Of a stretch of 64,000 nt of DNA, positions 1 through 7,947 are shown in pieces. The notes below the pieces were generated by a model. The model made no database searches. It was not told the origin of the DNA and saw nothing but the letters and a program-made list of their open reading frames with translations. The position numbers and the translations under genes are program-made. Source of the DNA: Rubrivivax gelatinosus (lineage in GTDB: Bacteria; Pseudomonadota; Gammaproteobacteria; Burkholderiales; Burkholderiaceae_C); the NCBI RefSeq assembly GCF_004340905.1, contig NZ_SLXD01000009.1, forward strand, positions 124,001 to 188,000, written 5' to 3'. Position 1 is the first letter of the stretch. Every line of letters starts with the position of its first letter.

Positions 1-6
1 GGCAGC

Positions 7-1230
7 GTGAGCGTCGCCATCCTCGACCCTTCGCGCCACGAGCCGCTGGCGGCGGCCTGGTCGGAGGCTGCCGCGCGCCAGTCGCTGGCGCGCATCGTCT
101 CCTCGGCGCTGGACGAAGCCGACGCGCTCGGCTGGCCCGCCCACCCGCTGGACGACCCGGAGTCGCCCGACGACCACCGCCACGCGCTCTACCACGGTGC
201 CGCCGGCGTGCTGTGGACGCTGCGCCGGCTGGTGCAGGACGGCGCCATCGCCGACTCGCCGAAGCGCCGGGCTCTGGAAGACCGCCTGCTCGACGGCCTC
301 GTCGAACGCAACGCCGCGGCGCGCAAGCCCGACGAACGCGGCTCGTTCTGGCTCGGCGACACCGGGCTGGAACTGCTGGCCTGGCAGGTGCGCAAAGACG
401 CCGCGACGCTGGACCGGCTGGAGGCGCTGCTGACGGCGCAGCTCGACCACCCGTCGCTGGAGTCGCTGTGGAGCTTCCCGGGCAGCGCGCTGGCCGCGGT
501 GCACCTGGCCGAGCAGGACGGCGGCGCACGCTGGCGCTCGCTGGCCGAAGCCGCCGTCGCCCGGCTGCTGGCGACCCGCATCGCCGACCCCGAGACCGGT
601 ACGCCGGTCTGGGAACAGGATCTCTACGGCCGCCGCGTGCGCTGGCTGGGCGCCGGCCACGGGCTGGCCGGCAACGTCTACCTGGCGCTGCGTGCGCGCC
701 GTCTGGTGCCCGAGACCGCGGTCGCGTCGCTGCTGGATGGTGCGTACACGACGCTGGCCGCGACCGCGCTGCGTGGCGAAGGCGCGCAGGCCGGCGCCTG
801 GAACTGGCACCCGATGATCGACGCCGCGCGTGTCGCCGGCCGGCTGCCGCTGCTGCAGGACTGCCACGGTTCGCCCGGCATCCTGGCCCGGCTGGCCGAG
901 GCGCCGCGCACGCCCGAGTGGGACGAGCTGCTGCTCGCCGCCGGCGAAGCGGTCTGGCTCGCCGGCCCGCTGAGCAAGGGCCCGAGCCTGTGCCATGGCA
1001 CGGCCGGCAACGCGCTCGCGCTGCTGCGCCTGGCCGAACGCAGCGGCGACGATCGCTGGCGCGAGCGTGGCCTGGCGATGCTGGCGCACGCCGCGGCGCA
1101 GGTGGAAGCGGCACGCGAGCAGCACGGCCGCGGCCGGCCGTCCTTGTGGACCGGCGACCTGGGCGTCGCCTGGGGGTTGGCCGAGGCGCTGGCCGGGCGC
1201 GCCCGGCTGCCGCTGCTCGACGTGTTCTGA
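7..1230 (+). CDS. LanC-like (lanthionine synthetase C family) protein
   Basis: Protein of about 407 residues with the repeated Gly-rich motifs of the LanC alpha/alpha-barrel fold: GAGHG near 216-220, a DCHGSPG motif (Cys286-His287) and a CHGTAGN motif (Cys329-His330). The two Cys and the second His match the zinc ligands of lanthionine cyclases, which activate a peptide thiol for addition to a dehydrated residue. No precursor peptide or LanB/LanM dehydratase is visible nearby, so the role may be that of stand-alone LanC-like proteins. The GTG at 7 is the first start in the window, but only six bases precede it, so a further upstream start cannot be excluded. It converges on pyrD with one base between the stop codons. 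Confidence 0.8.
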   Translation: MSVAILDPSRHEPLAAAWSEAAARQSLARIVSSALDEADALGWPAHPLDDPESPDDHRHALYHGAAGVLWTLRRLVQDGAIADSPKRRALEDRLLDGLVERNAAARKPDERGSFWLGDTGLELLAWQVRKDAATLDRLEALLTAQLDHPSLESLWSFPGSALAAVHLAEQDGGARWRSLAEAAVARLLATRIADPETGTPVWEQDLYGRRVRWLGAGHGLAGNVYLALRARRLVPETAVASLLDGAYTTLAATALRGEGAQAGAWNWHPMIDAARVAGRLPLLQDCHGSPGILARLAEAPRTPEWDELLLAAGEAVWLAGPLSKGPSLCHGTAGNALALLRLAERSGDDRWRERGLAMLAHAAAQVEAAREQHGRGRPSLWTGDLGVAWGLAEALAGRARLPLLDVF

Positions 1231-1231
1231 A

Positions 1232-2272
1232 TCAGCGCCGCGCCAGCGCGCGTGCGGCTTCGCCGACCAGCGCGGAGCCGCGGTAGATCAGCCCGGTGTA
1301 GATCTGCACCAGGTCGGCGCCGGCGTCGAGCTTGGCGCGTGCGTCCTCGGCGTTCATCACGCCGCCGACACCGATGATCGGGAAACCCGCGCCCAGCGCC
1401 GCGCGCAGGCGGCGGATGACGCGGTTGCTGGCTTCGGCCACCGGCCGGCCCGACAGGCCGCCGGTTTCTTCGGCGTGGCGCAGGCCCTGCACGGCCTCGC
1501 GCGAGATCGTCGTGTTGGTGGCGATGACGCCGTCCAGCCCGTGCCGTCGCAGCGTCGCGGCGACGACGTCGACCTGGGCCTCGTCGAGGTCGGGCGCGAT
1601 CTTCACGAACATCGGCACGCGCCGGCCCAGCGTCCTGGCGAGTTCGTCGCGGCGCGCGGCGAGTGCGCCCAGCAGCGCGTCCAGCGCCTCGTCGCTCTGC
1701 AGCGCGCGCAGGTTCTTGGTGTTCGGGCTGGAGATGTTGACGGCCACGTAGTCGGCGTGCGGCGCCACGCCGTCCAGGCCGATCAGGTAGTCGTCGACGG
1801 CGCGCTCGATCGGCGTCGCGGCGTTCTTGCCGATGTTCAGGCCCAGGATGCCGCCGGCGGCGCGGAAGGACTTGGCGCGCTGCACGTTGGCGACGAAAGC
1901 CGCCAGGCCGTCGTTGTTGAAGCCCATGCGGTTGATCAGCGCCTCGGCCTCGGGCAGGCGGAACATGCGCGGCTTCGGGTTGCCCGGCTGCGGCCTGGGC
2001 GTGACGGTGCCGACCTCGATGAAGCCGAAGCCCATCGCGCCCAGCGCGTCGATGCAGCGGCCGTTCTTGTCCAGCCCGGCGGCCAGGCCGATGCGGTTGG
2101 GGAAACGCAGGCCGGCGACGGTGACCGGGTCGTCGACACGCGTCTCGCTCCAGGCGCAGCGCAGCGGCGTGTCCTGCAGCCGGGCCAGGCTGGAGATCGT
2201 CAGGTCGTGGGCGGCTTCGGGGTCGAGGCCGAAGAGGAAGCGGCGGGCCAGGCCGTAGGGCAGCAGGGACAT
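1232..2272 (-). CDS. pyrD: Dihydroorotate dehydrogenase (quinone), class 2
   Basis: Protein of 346 residues, the usual length of class 2 PyrD. This FMN enzyme oxidises dihydroorotate to orotate at the inner membrane and passes electrons to quinone in pyrimidine synthesis. The N-terminus [19 protein letters not shown] is the amphipathic membrane-association region. [38 protein letters not shown] and the C-terminal IIGVGGV FMN-phosphate loop are diagnostic. I chose the ATG at 2272 over an in-frame upstream start because it matches the family N-terminus. A GACAAT hexamer lies 8 bases upstream with no Shine-Dalgarno sequence, which suggests a leaderless transcript. The gene diverges from rpiA. 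Confidence 0.96.
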   Translation of the reverse strand: MSLLPYGLARRFLFGLDPEAAHDLTISSLARLQDTPLRCAWSETRVDDPVTVAGLRFPNRIGLAAGLDKNGRCIDALGAMGFGFIEVGTVTPRPQPGNPKPRMFRLPEAEALINRMGFNNDGLAAFVANVQRAKSFRAAGGILGLNIGKNAATPIERAVDDYLIGLDGVAPHADYVAVNISSPNTKNLRALQSDEALDALLGALAARRDELARTLGRRVPMFVKIAPDLDEAQVDVVAATLRRHGLDGVIATNTTISREAVQGLRHAEETGGLSGRPVAEASNRVIRRLRAALGAGFPIIGVGGVMNAEDARAKLDAGADLVQIYTGLIYRGSALVGEAARALARR

Positions 2273-2280
2273 GGGCGGCG

Positions 2281-2320
2281 ATTGTCGCAAACGGTGTCGC
2301 GCCCGGCCGGCGCGGATAAT
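2281..2320. promoter_or_regulatory. Divergent pyrD/rpiA promoter region, both near-leaderless
   Basis: The 56-bp pyrD-rpiA gap has a GACAAT hexamer on the minus strand (2286-2281), 8 bases before the pyrD ATG, and a GATAAT hexamer on the plus strand (2315-2320), 8 bases before the rpiA ATG. If these are -10 boxes, both transcripts begin at or next to the start codon. No convincing -35 box or Shine-Dalgarno sequence is visible. This is inferred from sequence only. Confidence 0.5.
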
Positions 2321-2328
2321 CGGTGCCC

Positions 2329-2991
2329 ATGACACAGGACGAACTCAAGGCCCTGGTCGCCCAAGCGGCGATCGAGCATGTCGTCCCGGGCGCGCTGGTC
2401 GGCGTGGGCACGGGATCGACGGTCAACCACTTCATCGACGCGCTGGCGAAGATCAAGGACCGCATCGCCGGCGCGGTGTCGAGTTCGGTGCAGAGCACCG
2501 ACCGGCTGCGCCGCCACGGCATCCCGGTGGTCGACGCGGCGGCGCTGGACAAGCCGCTGCCGGTCTACGTCGACGGCGCCGACGAAATCGACCACCACGG
2601 CTACATGATCAAGGGCGGCGGCGCGGCGCTGACGCGCGAGAAGATCGTCGCCGACCTGGCCGAACGTTTCGTCTGCATCGCCGACGAGAGCAAGCTGGTC
2701 GACACGCTGGGGCGCTTCCCGCTGCCGGTCGAGGTGATCACGATGGCCGCGCCGCAGATCGCGCGCCGCTTCGAGGCCATGGGCGCCACCGCGACGCTGC
2801 GCCTGGGCGTGACGACCGACAACGGCCACCCGATCCTCGACGTGCGTGGCCTGCGGATTGCCGACCCGCTGGCGCTGGAGACCGAGATCAACCAGTGGCC
2901 GGGCGTCGTGACGGTGGGCATCTTCGCGCGCCACAAGGCCGGCCTGTGCCTGCTGGGCACCGCCGGCGGCGTGCGCACGCTGCGTTTCTGA
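2329..2991 (+). CDS. rpiA: Ribose-5-phosphate isomerase A
   Basis: Protein of about 220 residues that interconverts ribose 5-phosphate and ribulose 5-phosphate in the pentose phosphate pathway, and in the Calvin cycle where present. The phosphate loop [20 protein letters not shown], the DGADEID active-site motif and [12 protein letters not shown] are all intact and in family order. The ATG at 2329 is preferred; a GTG lies six bases upstream in frame. There is no obvious ribosome binding site, in keeping with the close GATAAT box. The gene is monocistronic in appearance: about 115 bp separate it from the next small gene, and that gap shows no clear terminator. Confidence 0.96.
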   Translation: MTQDELKALVAQAAIEHVVPGALVGVGTGSTVNHFIDALAKIKDRIAGAVSSSVQSTDRLRRHGIPVVDAAALDKPLPVYVDGADEIDHHGYMIKGGGAALTREKIVADLAERFVCIADESKLVDTLGRFPLPVEVITMAAPQIARRFEAMGATATLRLGVTTDNGHPILDVRGLRIADPLALETEINQWPGVVTVGIFARHKAGLCLLGTAGGVRTLRF

Positions 2992-3108
2992 CGCCTCTTC
3001 CCGGGAGTGGCCGGGCGCCGAGCTTGGCCCTTCTCAAACCCGCGCCATTGCAGTCCCCGCGCCCGGTGCGCGGCTCCATAATGGCGCCCCCTGATCAAAG
3101 GACCGCCC

Positions 3109-3297
3109 GTGGCCAAACCGAATTACGCCTTCGAAAAGCGCCAGCGAGAACTCGCGAAGAAGCGCAAGAAGGAGGACAAGGCCTCGCGCAAGGCCAGTCC
3201 CTCGCAGCACGACGATGCGCCGGAGGGCCAGGCCCAGGCCGGCGAAGGCGCGGCCGAGAATCCACCGCCGGCCGGCAACACCCCGCGCGAAGGCTGA
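3109..3297 (+). CDS. Small basic conserved hypothetical protein
   Basis: A 62-residue protein. Its first half is strongly basic (MAKPNYAFEKRQRELAKKRK...), and its second half is acidic and proline/alanine-rich, probably disordered. From memory, short proteins beginning MAKPNYxFEKRQRELAKKKKKE are widespread in proteobacteria with no known function. The GTG start at 3109 has an AAAGGA ribosome binding site about 8 bases upstream, and a CATAAT box at 3077-3082 could be its -10. Its TGA abuts the mnmC stop on the other strand (TGATCA), so the two convergent genes leave no room for a terminator between them. Confidence 0.75.
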   Translation: MAKPNYAFEKRQRELAKKRKKEDKASRKASPSQHDDAPEGQAQAGEGAAENPPPAGNTPREG

Positions 3298-5220
3298 TCA
3301 GCCGCCCCGGCGCCTGGCGGCGCGGGCCGCGAAGCGCGCCGGATCGACGGCGTCCACCAGATCCTGCTCCAGCGGCGACGGCGCTCCGGTGGCCATCGCC
3401 GCCACCAGCCGGCCGGCCAGCGGCGCCAGCGTGAGCCCGCGGCTGCCGAGCGCGGTGCAGGCGAACAGCCCCTCGTGCCGCGGCCAGCGCCGCGGCTGCT
3501 CGGCGCGGTGCGCCGGCACTGCGGCCGGCAGCGCGCCGATGATCGGCATCTTGTCCTCCGCCAGCAGGCGCCAGCCGACCCGCCCGGGCCAGGCTCGTGC
3601 GTCGGGCGGTGGCTGCAGCCCGGTCATGCGCTTCAGCTTGGCGAGGTTCTCGGCGTGGTCGGCCTCGCGCCGCGCCGGGTCTTCGTCGCCGGCCTGGCTG
3701 CTGGCGCCGAACACGACGCCGCCGTCGGGCCCGGGCAGTGCGTAGCCGCCGCCGGCCACCGGCAGCACCAGCGGCGAACGCGGGCCCGTCCAGGCGCTGA
3801 CCTGGCCACGCACCCGCTGCAGCGGCCAGGCGCAGGCCTCGGGCATCCAGGATGCGGCCAGGCGCAGCGCGTCGCTGGCGTTGGCCAGCACGACGATCGC
3901 GGTGTCGGCCAGCGGGCGGCCGGCCGCGTCGAGCAGGCGCCAGCGCTCGCCGGCGCGTTCCAGCCGTGCCACCTCGGTGCCGCCGACGAAAGCCACGCCC
4001 GGCGTCGCGATCCAGTGCGCCGCCAGCGCGGCCGGCGAACACCAGCCGGCGCCCGGATAGAACCAGGCGGGCGACGGCAGCGTCAGGCCGGCGAGTGCCG
4101 ACGCGGTGTCGGTCTCCAGCACCCGCACCCAGTCGGCCGGCAGCCCGGCGCGCGCGGCGAGCGCGTGCATCGCCTCCACCGGGCCGGCGTCCAGGCGTAG
4201 CAGGCCGCGTGTCGAGCCGGGCACGAGACCGGCGTCGAACAGCGGTGCGTAAGTTCGTGCCGCCAGCAAGGCCCCGGCGCGCAGCAGCCGCGCGTGCGGG
4301 CCGTCGTCGGCGTGCACGGTGCCGTGGAAGATGCCGGCCGGGTTGCCCGAGGTCTCGGCGCCGGGCGCGGCCTGGCGTTCGAAGACCGTCACCGCCAGCC
4401 CTTCGGTGGCCAGGGCCTGAGCGACCGCGGCGCCGGCCAGCCCGGCACCGATGACGACCGCGTCGCGCGCCAACGGCAGCGCCGCGGCGTCGCGCGGTGG
4501 CGGCGGCGGCAGGTAACGCGGCGCGTAGCGGGCGACGCTGATCTCGCGTTTGCCGCCGATGCCGGCGCGGCGTTCGAGCTCGAAGCCGGCCGCCGTCAGC
4601 CCGTCGCGCACCGCACGGGCGACGCTCCAGGTCGCCGCCGTCGTGCCCGGCGCCGACAGGCGCGCCAGCGCCTGGAACACCGTCTGCGACCACATCGCGG
4701 CGTTGCGGCCGGGCGCAAAACCGTCGAGGTAGATCGCGTCGGCCACGAGGCGCAGCTCGGGCAGCAGCGCGGCGGCGTCGCCGTAGCCCAGCAGCAGGCG
4801 CACGCGGCCGGCGTCGAAGTCGATGACGTGCAGGCCGGGGGTGCACGGCGGCCAGGCGGCGCGCAGTTCGGCGGCGAGTTCCGGCCGCGGCGAGCCGCGC
4901 AGCGCACGCGCCAGGTCGGCGCGTGCCGGCGGGTGGCGCTCGACGCTGGCGAAGACCAGCTGCGTGCAGCGCGCCGGGTCGTCGCGCCAGGCGGCCCAGG
5001 TGGCGAGGAAGTTGTTGCCCAGGCCGAAGCCGGTCTCGGCGATGACGAAACGCCGCTGCCCGGCCCAGCGCCCGGGCAGGCCGTTGCCGGCCAGGAAGAC
5101 GTGCTGCGCCTGCTCGAAGGCGCCGACCTGGGCGTGGTAGACGTCGCCGAAGTCCGGCGCATGCGGCCGGCCGTCGGCGTCGAACTCGATGCGTGCCGGG
5201 ACGACGGGTTCGGTCTTCAT
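3298..5220 (-). CDS. mnmC: Bifunctional tRNA wobble-uridine modification enzyme MnmC
   Basis: Protein of 640 residues with the two MnmC domains. The N-terminal ~230 residues form the SAM-dependent methyltransferase (family DUF752) with the motif ETGFGLGNNF. The C-terminal part is an FAD-dependent oxidoreductase with the Rossmann motif VVIGAGLAGAAVAQAL. It removes the carboxymethyl group from cmnm5(s2)U34 and methylates the product to mnm5(s2)U in tRNA. The length fits full-length MnmC. The ATG at 5220 overlaps the stop of the upstream DUF3445 gene by 4 nt (ATGA), implying translational coupling of these otherwise unrelated functions. Confidence 0.94.
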   Translation of the reverse strand: MKTEPVVPARIEFDADGRPHAPDFGDVYHAQVGAFEQAQHVFLAGNGLPGRWAGQRRFVIAETGFGLGNNFLATWAAWRDDPARCTQLVFASVERHPPARADLARALRGSPRPELAAELRAAWPPCTPGLHVIDFDAGRVRLLLGYGDAAALLPELRLVADAIYLDGFAPGRNAAMWSQTVFQALARLSAPGTTAATWSVARAVRDGLTAAGFELERRAGIGGKREISVARYAPRYLPPPPPRDAAALPLARDAVVIGAGLAGAAVAQALATEGLAVTVFERQAAPGAETSGNPAGIFHGTVHADDGPHARLLRAGALLAARTYAPLFDAGLVPGSTRGLLRLDAGPVEAMHALAARAGLPADWVRVLETDTASALAGLTLPSPAWFYPGAGWCSPAALAAHWIATPGVAFVGGTEVARLERAGERWRLLDAAGRPLADTAIVVLANASDALRLAASWMPEACAWPLQRVRGQVSAWTGPRSPLVLPVAGGGYALPGPDGGVVFGASSQAGDEDPARREADHAENLAKLKRMTGLQPPPDARAWPGRVGWRLLAEDKMPIIGALPAAVPAHRAEQPRRWPRHEGLFACTALGSRGLTLAPLAGRLVAAMATGAPSPLEQDLVDAVDPARFAARAARRRGG

Positions 5221-6146
5221 GCGTGTCGGGACAGCCAGGCCAGCAAGGGCTCGCGCACGCCGGCCAGGCCGCGGTAGGCCAGCACCGCCGGGCTCATCGA
5301 GGCGATCGCCGCGTGCAGCCGCGCGGCACGGCCGGGTTCGGCCAGCGCCTCGGCCAGCGGCTGCAGCTGGACCTCGATCGTGAACACCGCCTGGCACCGG
5401 CCCGGCACCGGCAGGAAGGTCTGGCGCTCGGTGCGCCACCCGGCGCGTTCGACCGGCGTGTGGCGCCAGGCGTCGGGCGCGACGCGGCGCGGATGGGCGT
5501 TCAGCCGCGGGTGCGGCGTGACGTTCCAGACGAAACGTTCGCGCGCGCCGCCGTCGGTGACGAGCCGCGTCAGGCCTTCGGCGGCCTGGACGATGAGGCG
5601 GTTGTCGGCCACCGGCGCGTGCACGGCGGCGAAGCCGCGGCCGATCTTCTCCTCGGGCGCCCAGTGCGAGGGCAGGGCGACGGCCAGCCAGGGCAGGCTG
5701 GCGTCGTCGCCGTCGACGATCGCGAAGTCCTCGGCGAAAGCCAGCGACAGCAGCCCGGCGCGGCGCCACGGCGGCGGCAGCAGCTTCAGGCAGTGTTCGA
5801 TCGCTTCGCCGGGGCCGACACGTCCGTCGTCGACGCGTTCGACGTGCTCGCCGTGCACCGCGACGCCGAATCGCCGCGCCGTGGCAAGTTGGCCGTCCCA
5901 GGCGAAGGCTTCGGGGTGTTCGGCGGCGGCATGGACACACAGCGCGTCCAGTGCCGGGCCGGCGTCGAAACCCGGGCGCCGCAGCAGCGCGTCACTGGCG
6001 AAGCCCGAAAGAACGGCCAGCTTCTCGCACTGGTGGCGCGAGCCGGCGGCCAGCGGCGTCAGATGCCGGGCGCCGGGCGCCAGGCGGCGCAGCCCGGGCT
6101 GCATGCGAAACGGCGCCGAGACCGCCGCGTCGAAGTCGAAGGCCAT
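5217..6146 (-). CDS. Heme-dependent oxidative N-demethylase-like protein (DUF3445)
   Basis: Protein of 309 residues of the DUF3445 (HODM) family, known from dimethylamine monooxygenase and the heme-dependent oxidative N-demethylase. Family hallmarks are PFRMQPGLRRL near the N-terminus, the central PSHWAPEEKIGRGFAAVHAPV block, and WNVTPHPRLNAHP with the RTERQTFLPVPG segment. The members studied bind heme and Zn and oxidatively demethylate secondary amines; the substrate here is unknown. The ATG at 6146 fits the family N-terminus; an upstream in-frame start would add nine residues. It is the first gene of a two-gene unit with mnmC, joined by an ATGA overlap. The symbol is left blank because the reaction is not proven. 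Confidence 0.8.
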   Translation of the reverse strand: MAFDFDAAVSAPFRMQPGLRRLAPGARHLTPLAAGSRHQCEKLAVLSGFASDALLRRPGFDAGPALDALCVHAAAEHPEAFAWDGQLATARRFGVAVHGEHVERVDDGRVGPGEAIEHCLKLLPPPWRRAGLLSLAFAEDFAIVDGDDASLPWLAVALPSHWAPEEKIGRGFAAVHAPVADNRLIVQAAEGLTRLVTDGGARERFVWNVTPHPRLNAHPRRVAPDAWRHTPVERAGWRTERQTFLPVPGRCQAVFTIEVQLQPLAEALAEPGRAARLHAAIASMSPAVLAYRGLAGVREPLLAWLSRHA

Positions 6147-6164
6147 GCGTCGATGATGCCCCAG

Positions 6165-6193
6165 CAACGACAAAGGGCACCTCGCGGTGCCCT
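6165..6193 (-). terminator. Intrinsic terminator of efp
   Basis: AGGGCACC and GGTGCCCT form an 8-bp stem with a TCGC loop (6174-6193). On the minus strand the stem is followed by TTTGTCGTTG, a modest T-rich tail. It lies 21 bases past the efp stop and just before the DUF3445 gene. Confidence 0.65.
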
Positions 6194-6214
6194 CGGTTCA
6201 GCAGCGCAGACGCG

Positions 6215-6769
6215 TCAGACGCGCTTGCGGTACTCGTGGGTGCGGGTGTCGATCTCGACCTTGTCGCCGTTCTCGACGAACAGCGGCACCGCGATCTCGA
6301 AGCCCGTGCCGACGATCTTGGCCGGCTTCATGACCTTGCCCGAGGTGTCGCCCTTGACGGCCGGCTCGGTGCTGATCTCGCGCACGACGGTGGTCGGCAG
6401 TTCGACCGAGATCGCCTTGCCGTCGTAGAAGACGACTTCCACCGGCATGTTGTCCTCGAGATAGCTGATGGCGTCACCCATGTTCTCGGCCTCGACCTCG
6501 AACTGGTTGTAGTCCGGGTCCATGAACACGTACATCGGATCGGCGAAGTACGTGTACGTGCACTCCTTCTTGTCCAGGATGATCTGGTCCATCTTGTCGT
6601 CGGCCTTGAAGACGACTTCGGCCCCGCCGCCGTTGAGCAGGTTCTTCATCTTCATGCGGACCGTGGCGGCACCGCGGCCACCGCGGCTGTATTCGGTCTT
6701 CAGCACGACCATCGGGTCCTTGCCCTGCATGATGACGTTGCCGGCGCGGATTTCCTGAGCGAGTTTCAT
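6215..6769 (-). CDS. efp: Elongation factor P, arginine-rhamnosylated type
   Basis: Protein of 184 residues, standard EF-P length with three beta-barrel domains. EF-P enters the ribosomal E site and relieves stalling at consecutive prolines. The domain I tip loop reads SRGGRGAA, which places an arginine at position 32. That is the site rhamnosylated by EarP in betaproteobacteria and Pseudomonas, whereas E. coli has the EpmA-modified lysine. earP lies immediately upstream on the same strand, 123 bp away. An extended -10 box inside that gap suggests efp has its own promoter. The C-terminal domain ending HEYRKRV is intact. Confidence 0.97.
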   Translation of the reverse strand: MKLAQEIRAGNVIMQGKDPMVVLKTEYSRGGRGAATVRMKMKNLLNGGGAEVVFKADDKMDQIILDKKECTYTYFADPMYVFMDPDYNQFEVEAENMGDAISYLEDNMPVEVVFYDGKAISVELPTTVVREISTEPAVKGDTSGKVMKPAKIVGTGFEIAVPLFVENGDKVEIDTRTHEYRKRV

Positions 6770-6889
6770 GGCGTCGAGCGGGGCGTGCCCCCGCAGCTGG
6801 TTGATCCCCGGCGAGCGCTGCCGGGCAGCCGCTCCATCACCGGTGTAGAACTGGGCGAGCCCGACGGGCCCGTTTGCGCAAAGCCCTTG

Positions 6890-6898
6890 ATTCTAGCA
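6890..6898 (-). promoter_or_regulatory. Extended -10 promoter for efp
   Basis: On the minus strand the sequence TGCTAGAAT is an extended -10 element (TGN + TAGAAT). It overlaps the earP stop codon and lies about 120 bases upstream of the efp ATG. No strong -35 is visible, which extended -10 promoters tolerate. Confidence 0.45.
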
Positions 6899-7912
6899 TT
6901 CGGGGCCGGTCTTGCCTTGTGCGAACTGCCACAGAGCGCCGGTCAGATCAAGTCGCGACGCTTGTCCGTCGCGAAATGCGGCCATCGCGGCGCGCCAACG
7001 GCCGGCTTCGGGCAGCGGCGCCCAGGGCGCCAGACCGTTCCAGCCGCGCCAGAACGCGGCCAGCCCGGGCACCGGCGGCAGGCGCGCCAGCAAGGCGTCC
7101 AGCTTGTCGGCGTGCACGCCGTCGTGCTGCGGATAGATGTGCCAGACGAAGGGCCGCCCGGCCCAGACGGCACGTACCAGCGAGTCCTCGCCGCGCACGA
7201 AGTTGAGGTCCGAGGCGCGCAGCAGGTGGTCGAACTCGGGCTGCGGCAGATGCGGCAGCGCGGCGCTGCGCACGCCCGGCGGCGTGGCCGTCACCAGGCG
7301 CTGCGCGTGGCCGGGTGTCAGCAGCAGCAGCGTCGGCTCGGCGGCCAGCGCCTCCAGCAGCGCCGGCACCGCCGGGTTGTCGTAGCAGAACAGCGTGACG
7401 ACCCGTTCGCCGTCGCGCCGCGCCAGGCCCAAGGCCGCGAGCCAGGCGTCGCCGTCGAACGCGGCGTGTTCGGCCAGCAGCCCGGGCTCGCGCAGCAGCC
7501 CGCCGGTGGCGGTGCTGAAGCCGGGGTGGAAGAACCACTTGCCGAGCCCCGAACGGTGCGGCGAGCGCAGCCCGTGCACACGTTCGACCCAGGGTTCGGC
7601 GCTCAGGTACTCGAGGTTGATCCACACCGGCGCCGGCGTGCGCGCCGCCATGCGTTCGACGAAGGCCGGCGGCGGGTCGCAGGCGAAGGCTTCGACGACG
7701 ACGTCGCCGGGCTCGCCCGCGGCGTCGAAGGCGCCGACCTCGACGCCCTCGGCGCCGTCGGGCGCCATCCAGGCCAGCGCGCTGGCGTCGTCGATCCACA
7801 GCCGCACGCGTGCGCCGCGTGCCGCCAGATCGCGCGCCAGGCGCCAGCAGACGCCGACGTCGCCCCAGTTGTCGATGACGCGGCAGAACAGGTCCCAGGT
7901 CCAGGCTCGCAT
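6893..7912 (-). CDS. earP: Protein-arginine rhamnosyltransferase EarP (EF-P maturation)
   Basis: Protein of 339 residues of the EarP (DUF2331) family, an inverting GT-B glycosyltransferase that transfers rhamnose from dTDP-rhamnose to Arg32 of EF-P. The N-terminal [20 protein letters not shown] carries the two conserved aspartates (Asp14 and Asp18, matching the catalytic-region Asp13/Asp17 described in Pseudomonas EarP). The C-terminal [20 protein letters not shown] is the nucleotide-sugar binding segment. The ATG at 7912 follows a minus-strand GATAAT hexamer by 7 bases. It diverges from uvrC across 35 bp and precedes its substrate gene efp. Confidence 0.95.
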   Translation of the reverse strand: MRAWTWDLFCRVIDNWGDVGVCWRLARDLAARGARVRLWIDDASALAWMAPDGAEGVEVGAFDAAGEPGDVVVEAFACDPPPAFVERMAARTPAPVWINLEYLSAEPWVERVHGLRSPHRSGLGKWFFHPGFSTATGGLLREPGLLAEHAAFDGDAWLAALGLARRDGERVVTLFCYDNPAVPALLEALAAEPTLLLLTPGHAQRLVTATPPGVRSAALPHLPQPEFDHLLRASDLNFVRGEDSLVRAVWAGRPFVWHIYPQHDGVHADKLDALLARLPPVPGLAAFWRGWNGLAPWAPLPEAGRWRAAMAAFRDGQASRLDLTGALWQFAQGKTGPEC

Positions 7913-7919
7913 CGGGCGG

Positions 7920-7940
7920 ATTATCGGCAGCCGCGACAAT
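7920..7940. promoter_or_regulatory. Back-to-back earP/uvrC leaderless-type promoters
   Basis: Within the 35-bp gap, a minus-strand GATAAT (7925-7920) sits 7 bases before the earP ATG and a plus-strand GACAAT (7935-7940) sits 7 bases before the uvrC GTG. No Shine-Dalgarno sequence fits between box and start codon. The layout repeats that of pyrD/rpiA. Confidence 0.5.
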
Positions 7941-7947
7941 AGGGCCC

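Noticed and set aside
1..1230. A lantibiotic biosynthesis cluster at the window start
   Set aside because: Only one LanC-like gene is visible; no precursor, dehydratase or exporter is present in the sequence given.
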